Source of the DNA: Pseudopyrenochaeta lycopersici
Lineage: Eukaryota; Ascomycota; Dothideomycetes; Pleosporales; Pseudopyrenochaetaceae
Reading direction: 5' to 3'
Assembly: GCA_003313425.1 (NCBI GenBank)
Contig: NHZP01000036.1
Span: 372,001 to 436,000, forward strand
Length of the DNA: 64,000 nt
Below are positions 52,438 to 63,417 of the stretch, piece after piece; positions within the stretch are counted from its first letter, which is position 1; the number at the start of each line of letters is the position of its first letter. The notes under the pieces were generated by a model. It was not told the DNA's origin. It made no database searches and was given only the letters and a program-made list of their open reading frames with translations. Position numbers and translations under genes: made by a program.

Positions 52438-55400
52438 CTAGAATCCCGAATTGGTCACGCGTTGCTCGATTAATACTGAAAGCGCGTGAAATCGTACTTG
52501 GAGATCCTCTTGCTTTAACAACCTCCTTTTTTGTCGAGATTTTTGTAGTGTTGCTTTACGGCGATGAAGTTTTTGTTCTTCTGTAAGATTTAAGCTTGGC
52601 CGTCCAACCTTTCTTTCTACTGAAACAGCCGGGTTGTGACGAGTATCAGAATGCATCCGTCTTTTCCACCGTTCCACCTGTTCGTATGAAGGTAGAGTGG
52701 GATTGAGATTGCCGCCAACTATCTGCTTGGTCAAGTTCATGATCTGTAGAGACCTTTCTTGACCTGACAACTCATGTGAAGAAAGGTCATGTTCACATCG
52801 AACCGTGCTGCGGTTCCCTATTCCATGATTCATTGCATGGGCGTATTGCTCGCCAACAACGCTTTCCCTTGAATGATCCGCCGTCGAGGTTGCCCCTATG
52901 TAGCTAGCTCGTTCTCTGTCCAAAGGCCGCGGCTGCAGAGCATCATATGGGGTTCTTTGAGCTAAGTGCTGTACTCCATCCCCTGTCTCCTGTACATGAG
53001 CAAAAGTAGTGAGATAATGGTCTAACCACTGCCTGTTTTTATTGTATTGCTTCCTACTCTGGCGCTGAGCGTTGGACCGAACGTTATACCCATGTACTGG
53101 TGGTTTCGATACAGGAAACGGAAGTGTATCTTCAATCTTGGTGGGCGGTAGTGTTTGTAAGAACCTCTCAACTTCTTTTGGGATCCTTGGCGTCTTCATT
53201 TCAAGTTGTAGGGTTTCCAAAGACGATCGCCATCCATCCGTAGACAGTTCCGCAACCTCTGCAATACTGCAGTGCTTCGCTGATGAAACAGTCAATGACT
53301 CCGCAAGGTCATTGTGATAGCTAGACCACCAGCAGTATTGCTGCTTCTTGGTGCGCGAAAAGAAGCAGCTACTCTCTGGGTATGGCACAATCCAGTGTGT
53401 CTGAATGAACCTTCTCTCTAGGTTGAGCCTCCACGATTGAGCCTGCGCGGGCCCGTAGATGATTCCGATCATATCAATGCACCTCCGATACAGCATTCGA
53501 TACGGCTTATTGCTCCAGTGACGGCGCAGGAACGTTCCATCTTCCCAGTCCCAGAGCCACTTGCAAAGAGCTCCTATTGTCTTAGCTGACATACGGTTCC
53601 CCGACACAAAATGGAGTGGAAGGTAGGCGGGTTTCACAACCTTCTCCATAACCGGGCCGCAGAGCGCTATGTCTCCAGAGAGAGCAGGCGCGCGGTACCT
53701 GCGATGGATGAGTAGTCGTATGTGTTGGAATACATCCTTGCGGAACGTCCGAAGGCAGACGTCGACCAGCAGAGATAGTAGAGCGTAAGAACGCGCATTG
53801 TCCAGGGAATGCTTCTTCATCAGGGTAAAGTAATCTTCTAGAAGGATGAAGTCGGCTTGAACGTCGCGAAGATTTTTGTAATGGACTTGGTAATTGGCCA
53901 GCATGGGCAGGTTGTTGAATTGCATATATGGGCGGTGTTGCAGCCGAAAGGTCAGAGTCTTCCAGTCCACCTTATCTAGGAACCAAGCATATCCATATCG
54001 GCTCATTGTGTCACGAAATCCTAAACCCTCTAGTCGTTGGATTCCGTCAGTTTCGCTAGTACTAGGGTTGCATCGCACGTCCTGCCAACAGCCGCTGACC
54101 TTTTGTATCAGGCCTCCAGTGTAAGAGAACTGCAGACATCGGAGAAACATCAGCATGACACGCGTATGTTCCCAAGTCACGAGATGACGATCGCCAAGTG
54201 TGTATACCATTTCGAATCCGACACAGAACTTGTTAATGTTCCATCGAAGCCACTCAAGAATAGTAGCGGTATTGTACGTGTAGAATGGGCGTCCTTGCCT
54301 AGGTACCTGGATTGACCTGGTGTGAAGGCCCCGGTCTCGAAACTGGGTGTCGATCTGAGCGAAGAGTTGCTTTGAAATACGATGCTCCTCTCGCGTCCCA
54401 AAGCGTTTCTGCATAGACCCTTGGATGGCGTGATGACAGCGGAGCTTGGTATAAAGGTAGGCCCGTATTAAAGCGATAGGGTTGTGGCTAAGACCACCGC
54501 CAACATGCTCCCACGTTTTCTGCAGCTTCGGATCTAGTGCCAACGCCTCAATGGTGCGGTTAGTGAATGGATATACATTTCCAGCCGCGAATATCTCCTT
54601 GATGCTAGAATAGAACTGGCTGTACAGAAGCCCGGCAGCACGCCACTTCGAACCTCGATTTGTTTCAATCGTTAAGCTTCCGCTATCGCGTAGCATGCTA
54701 AAGGGGTAAAAATTCCTCTTATGGCCATCCAGAGTTCGATGAGCGAAGGTCTCCAAGCAGCATCGCTTCCATAAGACCGTTTCAGCCGCGACCCAGCCTT
54801 CGCTTTCTGCGTGAAAGCTTTCTGGATATGTGTGTGGTCTATCTGCTACGCGAGACTTGAATGCAGAGCAGACTTCCTTGCCAATATCAATGTACATCTC
54901 TTCAATATAGGCATCCGTAATAGCGCCAAGCCAATACTTCTGGAACTGTATTGTCATGCCTAGCCATGTTGAGTGCTTTGTGAGCGTCTTCAGATTTTTT
55001 GCGTCAAAGAAAATAAACACATCGCGGAACTGCTGCAGGCCCGGTCGCTGGACGGCGTCGAGGATATCAGTCCATACCATGTGCAAAGAACCTGGTGGCA
55101 GGAAGTGAGAGAGTCGCTGTTCTCTTGCTACCGCATCAATCCGCTGTGACCGCATCTCTACTCCTCGCGCAGTAGAGTTTGAAAGGCTATGATCGTGGCT
55201 AGACGGGTAATGTTGAACAAGTGAGCTCTCGTGATGCCGATAGATTATAGGTAGCAAGATGTGATCCATCCAGGTGCGAAAGTCACTATCCAAAAGACGA
55301 CTAGACTGCTGATCTTCCCGATAGAGGCGTGGGAAGAATAGGTACAAGGATATGTCCTCGAATCCGACCAAACGTCCAAGCATGTAGTGTGGCAAGTGGT

Positions 55401-56486
55401 GGACTGGTTTTCTCACCGTGTGAGAGTGTCCATGACGGTCCAGGTAATGCACTTGATGGTGGTTCAAGTGCAGATCTGACTGGAGATCAGAGACAGGCAT
55501 TTGGGTTGGATTCCAACGGATTCCCCGCTTCGCCATAGCCAGACTAGTCCCGAACCCGATTACGCTGTCAATGTCAAAGCTGGTCGTAGCGACCATCGTC
55601 TCCCGGGCCTCGGCGTCTAGGCAAATATGGGCTGGTTCTGGGTCACGACCTTGCCCTCGAATTCCACAATATATGTGTCGCTTAGAGTCTTCATCTACAT
55701 GTCCGGCAAGCTTCGCCTCGCGAGATGCTAGAGTTTCTGAACCTAGAACGTCGGGATAGTCCACTGCTGTCTTAATTTCATTCAAGTATTCCTGAAGCCC
55801 AAAATGTCGCATCTTCCTTTCTGAATGTTCACATTGCGACTTCACGTGGCAATCGTCACAGCAGCCCCGATATTGGATGAGCTGGCTGAATAGTTGACAT
55901 CCAAGCTCGGCCGATATCTCGGGTATCTGGTCGACCGCCACACCGGATTTTTGAGTACCACTTTGATCACTTGCATCTTCAGTTAGCTTTCCGTCAGCTT
56001 CTGCATTGACCGACGCGAGTTGCTCTTCCTCAGTCTCTCCAAACCCTTCCATATGTGTTTCATTGGTAGTTATAGTCAGGTTAGGAGTGTCTTCAAGTTC
56101 TATTGGGAGAGGATCCAGCGAAGGGCTATGCAGGGGGCTGAGAGGCGGAAGAAGGTGCTCGAGTGTATCGTTTTCGCTCGGTGGAATCGTCCTCCTAGTT
56201 GATGTAGATTCAGTCACGCATGGCTCAGCGGCACTATCAGCTTCTACAATGTGTTCAGCGGACGCAAGAACACTCTTAATTCACTAGCGTACCGCGACCG
56301 ACCTCGCAAGTTGTGGAGAAGGTAGAACCGGTCGAATGCAAGGTTTCGTTGCGCTCCAACCTTGACTCGCCTGGCGGTTCGTCTGCTTTCAGCGTGCGCG
56401 CGGTTCCTCGCCGCATCGGAAGCGTGTATCGCAGGCCGGCCTCTCTTGTTAGACTTGGGCGGAGTTTCTTGTGGCATAGTGGGCAA
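52438..56486 (-). CDS. Very large protein of unknown function, possibly mobile-element encoded
   Basis: The main open frame runs from an in-frame stop near 56275 down to 52438 (at least 1,259 aa). It has no early ATG, so the small frame just upstream (56486-56244), starting MPTMPQETPPKSNKRGRP, is probably its first exon; the junction was not resolved. That exon carries an AT-hook-like KRGRPAIHAS and an Arg-rich helix. The C-terminus has a parallel KVGRPSLNLTEEQK plus RRKATLQKSRQKRR. A Cys/His cluster (RGCCDDCHVKSQCEHSE) lies near residue 115, and acidic motifs FDIDSV and FFFDAKNLK-like IFFDAKNLK occur further on. No known domain was recognised. Two diverged copies, DNA-binding ends and a repeat-rich setting suggest a transposon protein, but this is inference. 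Confidence 0.6.
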
Positions 56487-56818
56487 TGAGCTAAGCGCAT
56501 GAGGAGGGTAATGTGAATCGCCAGACTACCTAGAAGATGAAAATGTACACATCCTCTTCACGCAAGATAATCAAGTCGCAATTGAAAGGGGTAGAGGCAG
56601 GGTTCAGCGCTACGAGAAAGGCTTAGTGTCAAGATAATCTCGCTATTGCCAGAAGGGTTTAGTTTTGGCAACGAAATTCAAAAGGGTAAGCTAAGCGAAA
56701 GTTGCAGTCGAACACCATTGAGAGGCCTTATGTTCTACGCAACACAAAACAACTGCAAAGCACGAAGACATTATTAGAAGTCGTTAGTAGAAGAAAGAAA
56801 TACGTTAAATTTAATTTA

Positions 56819-57094
56819 CTAATGTGTACGGGTCGCCAACACTACTCTTGTTAGTCTAACTCTAGTCGGAATCTCGTATATGGAAAAAAAAATCTGGGTG
56901 AGCTTCTTTGAGTTGGGCTGGCAATCGCGTCGGGCAGGCTTGCCAGCGCGCCGGCGATGGAGTGTAGTTCGAGGGACATTGTATGTCTCTGCAGCGACTG
57001 TCTCAGCCTGAATTTGATTTTGTTGAAGAGCTGAGATTGCAAGGTGCATATCAGCATCGCGAGAGGTTGGCTGGGTTTGAGTTCGGGGTGCCAT
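56819..57094 (-). pseudogene. Pogo/Fot transposase N-terminal fragment 1
   Basis: From the ATG at 57094: an HTH of psq type, ADMHLAISALQQNQIQAETV, then AAETYNVPRTTLHRRRAGK and a stop soon after NSKKLTQ. Upstream lies a terminal repeat with AGCGAGTGGACACT twice. The DDE domain is absent. Confidence 0.75.
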
Positions 57095-57369
57095 GAGAGT
57101 TATGATTTCACGCGTTGCTAAAAGTTGGTGGAGTGTCCACTCGCTTGTAGTGTCCACTCGCTTATAAACTACGTTAGAGCTCTCTACCTATCATATACTT
57201 AATTAAAATACATTATAAGACTATCTATATGCTTGATAAAGTTGCATAGCCATTAGATACTAATATAACCTATACTACGGGCAGCAAGTAGCTTATTAGC
57301 TATATTATATATAGCTGCGTACGTAGGCGCAAATCTACGTTGATCTAGGTTAAGTATATATCTAATAAT

Positions 57370-57640
57370 CACCTCCTCTTCTAGCTAGGTAAGCTTCTTT
57401 GAGTTAGGCTAGCAATTGCGTCGGGTAGGCTTGCCAGCGCGTCAGTGGTGGAGGAGACATTGAACGTCTGTGCAGCGACTACCTCACTCTGAAATTGGTT
57501 TTGCTGAAGAGCTGAGATAGCAAAGTGTATATCAGCCTCATAAGAAGCTGGCTGGGCTTGAGTTGGGGGTGCTATGACAGATAGGAGTTCACGTGTCGCA
57601 GAAAGTTGGTGGGGTGCGCACTCGCTTGTAAAACACGTTA
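57370..57640 (-). pseudogene. Pogo/Fot transposase N-terminal fragment 2
   Basis: Second degraded copy of the same N-terminus (ADIHFAISALQQNQFQSEVV, then AAQTFNVS) in the same orientation, with the same upstream terminal sequence. The start codon is ATA instead of ATG. The two copies are separated by an AT-rich stretch. Confidence 0.7.
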
Positions 57641-57674
57641 CATGAATGTTATTCGTATCGTTACTTTTTACCCT

Positions 57675-58815
57675 TCAATCCTGTCCGGAACCCTCTGTGT
57701 CAGGTACCTTGAAAACATACTTTACTGCACTTGCTTTTCCCACTTTTAAATTCTGTAGTGCCTGGCTCACACCTCCAAGACCGCCTGTAACAACCTCATG
57801 TGGATGCGCGGCAAATTTGCTCTCCATCGCCATCCGGAACAGCCATCGAAGGTACATGAATCCCTGCTGTCTATTATTGCCATAGGCATCCGCAACACTG
57901 GTGAATTCAGCAGACTTGTAAGTTTTGGGATAGCTAAACCCAGGTGGAGCTGCATATTCCAGAGGGAACACATAGGTGACTCGGCCTTCCGGCGCAAGAA
58001 CAGCGACTACATCATTGTGGCTTCCCCTATCCGATACGGCATCGAAGGCGTGATAGATCACCGGGGTTCCAGCTTTTTTAAGCGCATCTTTGATCCCAGC
58101 CACCACTGCTTCATTTCCGTTGCGGTAATCGACGATCACATCTCCTTTGGTTCGATCGATCAGCGATTCGGCATACGGGATTCCCCTCCCTGCCACGCCA
58201 ATGATGGGGTGAATGTTCGATAGGCGTGCCAGCTTGATCGCAAAAGCTCCCACAGCCGACGCTGCGCCGTAGACGAGAAACGGTATTTTTTCGGTCGCAG
58301 GTTTCCATGGCTCCGGTAATCCCAGCCGAACGTAGTTACCGATCACAGCTGTTAGTCCAGCCAAAGGGATTGTCGAAGCCTCCTCGAAGCTGACATTGTC
58401 CGGTATGTGAGATGTCATGTACTGCCATGCCACGGCGTACTCTGCGAAGCTGCCTCCCGGCTTCGTCATCTCGTGGAAGGCAGCAACACGATCGCCCGGA
58501 TTGAATTCGTAAACGTTGGCACCGACTGCGTGCACGAAACCAGCAATATCATCTCCTGCGTTATGGGGTGGTGTTTCGAAAAGCTCCGCTGCTTTCCTAG
58601 AGGCTGTTAGCACGAGACCTAAGTAACAATTGGTATTGAGTACCAGTCTTTTGGGTTGCACCCGCTAGCTATGACCCGAACCACCACCTGATCAGGTTCT
58701 GGTGTGGGAATTGGCGAATCTATGATCACAACCTTTCAATGCTTAGCGAATTAAATGACTCATATGCCGTTGTGAGTGAAACCTTTTCAGCGCTGTGGAC
58801 GATTGCTTCTTTCAT
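57675..58815 (-). CDS. MDR-family zinc-independent reductase (quinone/enoyl reductase type)
   Basis: Three exons on the minus strand, 58815-58783, 58732-58644 and 58596-57675 (introns 50 and 47 bp), give 347 aa. Splicing gives MKEAIVHSAEK joined to VVIIDSPIPTPEPDQVVVRV, then CNPKDW joined to KAAELFETPP. The catalytic fold follows: AGDDIAGFVHAVGANV, then the nucleotide loop VYGAASAVGAFAIKLA, a Rossmann site for NADPH. No zinc ligands are seen. Relatives reduce quinones or activated double bonds, and some act as trans-enoyl reductases in polyketide pathways, but no polyketide synthase is nearby. Substrate unknown. Confidence 0.88.
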
Positions 58816-59131
58816 GGCCGGCGGAACCTGTCAAATATTTGGGGCGGAATAAGGCGATGAGATGCTTGCCGATACACAGAGGGAGCAGGGAAAGCTACAG
58901 CTTTTTATACTTTGGTACGTAGTGCTACTGGTGGGTGGAGATCGAACAAAAACTTAACAAACAGAATGTGGGAATTGTCCTGTACATCGACAGCAAATGT
59001 AGCCGACCGTAGCCTATCAGCCCATGACACCGTCCGTTAAATTTCGTCCGTAATAAAAGGCGATACTCGGCCCCAATGGCTGATCCTCAGTTTTTCTCCG
59101 AAAAAGGCCGTGCTTCACACGGCCCTACTAG

Positions 59132-59313
59132 CTCAATGAACAAACACGCTCAATGAACAAACACGCTCAATGAACAAACACGCTCAATGAACAAACACGC
59201 TCAATGAACAAACACGCTCAATGAACAAACACGCTCAATGAACAAACACGCTCAATGAACAAACACGCTCAATGAACAAACACGCTCAATGAACAAACAC
59301 GCTCAATGAACAA
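59132..59313. repeat. 17-bp minisatellite, ten copies
   Basis: Ten perfect copies of CTCAATGAACAAACACG plus a partial eleventh. The opposite end of the element (62105-62136) carries fewer than two copies, inverted. Confidence 0.97.
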
Positions 59314-59369
59314 TCCGACCACCTATTTCCCCAGCGCCATCAAAACACGCCCAATTTACATGAAATAAA

Positions 59370-61200
59370 ATGCCAAAAGTCGAGAAGGAGGTCCCGCCGT
59401 ACATTCGCGACTGTCAAATTATCGAAAAGGCGGTCGTGGAGCTGCAGGGCGTGAGGCGGCCCAACGTCTCTGCATACTGTTGAGATCGCGGCATTATCTA
59501 TCTACGCCAACGCCTACGCCGCGCACTTCTTAGCCGCAATAATAAGTTAACTTGCCGTACCGCCAATAAAAAGCTATTAGATAAGCAAGATAGCGCCCTT
59601 AAATATTTCTGCGACGCTGTTAACGACGTTAGATTTAGTATTACAAAGGAGCTCGTACAGCAGCATGCTGACGCGCTGTGGGCCGAAGCCTATAAAGGAG
59701 ATAATAATCCGCCGCGCGTAGGCGTCAATTAGGCATCTCGCTAGCTTAACTCCTATATAAAGTACTATAAGACAAAGGCAAAGCCTATTAACTTAGCTTA
59801 AAAGTTAGCGCAGTCTCCAGACGGCCTTTAGGCGTGGTTCAATAAGTTACAAGTATACGAACAACGCCTCGCTATCTCTAACGCAAACAAGTATAATATA
59901 GGTAAAATAGGGATCTGTATAGGTATTGCAAAGGACTGTTACGTATATACAAGACGCGGGCGTTAGGTCCTTATACCTACTGCGACAAATCAAGAGCTCA
60001 TTTCTATAGTAGAGTGCTGCTCCGCAGATAGCTGAGTTATCGCGCCCATGCTTATTATTAAGGCAAAGTCAATCCTAGAGTAATAGGCAGTCAATTTACC
60101 TAATAATTACTTTATAAATATTACTAACAGTAGCTACGCTAACGACTTTACAGCTATAGACTAGATAAAGCACTTTAACAAGATAACTGCAGAGAGCGCC
60201 TAGGGTACATAGAGACTCCTCCTTATTAATAGCTATGGATCTTACCTTACGTCTAAGTTTGTAAAGTACGCGGAGAGTAATCGTATACAGCTCTTTACCC
60301 TCCCTCTACACACTACTTATCTCCTCTAGCTACTTAACGTAGGCTGTTTTCAGCCTCTAAAGTAGTATCAGGCTTAGACGCTTAACTAGGCCTCTTGTAC
60401 AGGCGCAACTAAAATTAGACGCTTAGATTTCTTAGCAACTCTCTTACAAATTAGAGGGCAGATATTTACGCCGCGTATAGTAAAGAGAGGCTGGCGCAAA
60501 ATAGGCCTCTCGCCCTTCTACCCTAAGTAGGTAATCACACCTCTAAGAGCTTAGGAGGCTGCCCGCGCTGCTAAGGAGGTAACGGCAGCCGTTAACTACG
60601 TACAGGAGCCCTCAACTCCTACTTAGCAGTCGTCTAATAAGGAGGATAACAACAGTGTCCCTGTAGTGCTTAGGGGCCTCTCTCCTCTTACGCATAGTTA
60701 ACTACTCCGCTAGCTCCTAGGCGCTATAGGTACGCCTTTATTTATAGAGCTCTCTTAGCCTTTTTAAACGCCTTAACCCTGCTAGTTGCCTAGCAATATA
60801 GGATAGAGTACGCTAAAGACGATACGTACACTTAATTTATAAGAGAAAGCTGTTGCGTATACACTAAGAAAGTAGCTGCTACGCGAGCAAGCGGAGGACG
60901 TGATTTCAACGCTTAAAGGTAGCTCGGCAATCGCCCACAACGCAGTAAGGCTGGAGCAAGCTCTCTACTAAATAAAGGCTGCTAAGCACGCCCGCGCTGA
61001 GCGTTGTAGGCGTAATTAACGTGTAGTTGACGTCAGCGGAGGTCCTGTTTACGCTAGAGATTGCCGTAGGATGGCTGTAGAGAGGGTCGTGAACGAGGCC
61101 GCTAAACAGGAAGCTGCCGTCGCCGCGCGCCACTAAAAGGCGCTCGTCAAACGATTTAATACTTAGAAGAAAATACTATTAAACGTACGTAATTAGGGTA
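59370..61200 (+). pseudogene. Pogo/Fot DDE_1 transposase, C-to-T degraded
   Basis: From ATG 59370 (MPKVEKEVPPYIRDCQIIEK) the frame holds family blocks in order: KIGICIGIAKDCYVYTRRGR, TATNQELISIVECCSAD, RLLLINSYGSYLTSKFVKYA, LPLHTTYLL and NVGCFQPLK. Dozens of TAG and TAA codons sit where Gln or Trp is usual. The catalytic Asp and His of the usual DSHGSH have become Asn and Tyr, which are also G-to-A/C-to-T products. This is the pattern left by repeat-induced point mutation. Inactive. Confidence 0.8.
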
Positions 61201-62439
61201 GAAAGTTAAGTCAGCGTTACTGTAAGGGCCTACTTATTACGCGCAGTAGGTCTTATTGTCAGATAAGAGGCATAAAAAAACTGAAGTATACGAATACTGC
61301 ATCGTGGACGGTATCACCTATGTATCATCGATGTATCAGGTCTGTGTTTAAAAAGGAGAGAAAACAGAACCAACGAAAATACAATCAATTCTGATCCACG
61401 ATCATGACCAAAGAGATTCATTAAATTCTGACACTTATATAACTATATTTAACGGCCCTGTTATTAAAACTTTACTAGATAAACTAACGCGTTAGGAGTA
61501 TAGAGTTAATAACCTAGCGCTAGCTAAGCGCTTCTAGGATTTATATAAGAACTCTTGTCAGAATTTTAATGAATGTGTTGGTCAGAAGGTGGATCATGAT
61601 TTATTGTTGTTCTGTCTGTTGCTCTCTTCTATAGCCCCTCTGCTTCCGGAGGTTCCGTAGATCGCAATGGTTATCGGACCTACTATTTATCGTTCTTTCC
61701 TTGTATTTGATAATCTGACAACTCTATACAAATATTAGAACAGAGAGGCAAGTTTATAGTAAGGCGTTCTATTATAGAGAGCTCGATTTTAGCACTTAAA
61801 GTCGCGTACGTTAACTGTAGCGGCATAGATCCTTACACGCGGCACCTGCAACAAAAAGGAGACGCACCTACGCTGCTATCCTTCTCTAAAGAAAAACAAG
61901 CAATAATATAAGTACAGGATAGTTAGTTTCATGTCCCTAAGACGCAGCTCGAAAATAGCCCTATTAGCAGTAATAACGAGGGCTACTTATCTCCTATTAT
62001 AGAATTTTATGACTATAACTCGCCAGAATAGCTAGACTAGGGCTGCGAGTAATAAATTAAGCGTTTAATGATATAATTACTATATAAAAGCTATTTTACG
62101 TCATTTTGTTTATTGAGCGTGTTTGTTCATTGAGCTAGTAGGGCCGTGCTTCGCACGGCCTTTCTCGAAGAGAGACTGAGAATCAGCTGTCGCACGCCAG
62201 GATGGACTGCATTACTAAGCTTGCCGTGCGGTTCCTGTAGATAGCCAGGCTAGGGTGCAACCAAGAACAATACACCAATCTTTCACAATATGAGACCACT
62301 CACCTAAGCACTCGAAAGTGCGACATCAGCCATTGGGGCCGAGTAGCTGGGATCTACGTTACGTTACCAGACGTTCCCCGAGGGGTCCCGTCTTAGCGCG
62401 TGCACAGGGCTATCCCAGAATAGGTAACGTCGCGTGAAA

Positions 62440-62790
62440 ACCAGACTACGCTAGAGCACGCCCGGCCTGCGACACTAACACATCAACACTCTCCACGGTC
62501 AACAGCTTGGGCATTCTCTGTACGGACCTAGGACGGGTAGACGAGGCAGAGAAGATGTTCCAGTGGGCGCTGCAAGGCAAAGAGAAGGCATGGGGACCAG
62601 AGCACACATCAACACTCGGCACGGTCAACAACTTGGGCCGTCTCTATCAGAGCTTAGGGGGACTGGACGAGGCAGAGAAGATGTACCAGCGAGCGCTGCA
62701 AGGCTTCGAGAACCGCCTTGGCCAAGAACATAAGCGATGTTGCTGTCTCCGTCGTGTTCTTGTTATAATAAGAGAGAATGCTGCTACAGA
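62440..62790 (+). pseudogene. TPR fragment (kinesin-light-chain-like repeats)
   Basis: About two and a half 42-aa repeats: DEAEKMFQWALQGKEKAWGP, HTSTLGTVNNLGRLYQSLGG, then DEAEKMYQRALQG. Such TPRs form the C-terminus of many fungal NB-ARC or patatin-like NLRs. No nucleotide-binding or effector domain is nearby, so this is a remnant. Confidence 0.75.
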
Positions 62791-63417
62791 GTAGATAGTT
62801 CCTACGCTTCTTATGTCTTAAGCATTTGTGATCTTGAAGTTCAACGAGATCACTTTGTATGTTATACGCGCTAAGTTTGTGTTGTGCTAAAGCTCAGTAT
62901 TAGCGATTCGTTGCGCGTATACTGACATGTCCAGTGTGGCCAATGAATAGAACAGATCGTCGATCCAATCCAACGCCAAAAAATGCAAGGGTATCCAATC
63001 CAATCCAAATCCAGTCCGGTTCAATCCGTTCAGCCTCAGCCATGATGGTCAGAGCGGGTGATCACTGTTGGAATCCGTCAGAAACTACTGCCGGAGTGGT
63101 TGCAACCTTTGCCGCATCATGTAAAGGAAGTATGACGTCTGTCCACGTACAACGATTGCGTACACGAATCTAGTGCAAGGGCATCACTCCGGTCTATATA
63201 TCGATAGTCAGATACACTCGTCAAAAGCAGGTTGAAGCATGAAATGGACATCTCATTCTGCTCTTCTATAACCACTTCCAACAGAGATTGCCAAGGTTTA
63301 GGACCGTTTCCAATGTATACGTGTGTATGAGTCCAAAGGCCTCCACCTTCCCTCTCAGCGCCTGCTTGTACCACCGCATCGATTCTCCCCACCTGTCTTG
63401 GTCCGCGCAGAGATCGC
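62791..63417. other. Non-coding stretch with hAT-like subterminal repeats
   Basis: Contains TCCAATCCAATCC and CCAGTCCGGTTCAATCC (62957-63030), resembling hAT subterminal repeats seen at 1590-1720. No gene. Confidence 0.45.

Larger units (their letters stand above)
59064..62345 (+). mobile_element. Pogo/Fot element F, degraded
   Basis: Bounded by a perfect 21-bp inverted repeat starting TACTCGGCCCCAATGG (59064-59084 and 62325-62345), the leading TA fitting pogo target choice. Inside are a second, longer inverted pair (from 59079 and to 62187) with a GGCCGTGC hairpin, and a minisatellite in the left end. The coding region (59370-61200) can be followed as a DDE_1 transposase only by reading through stops. 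Confidence 0.8.
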
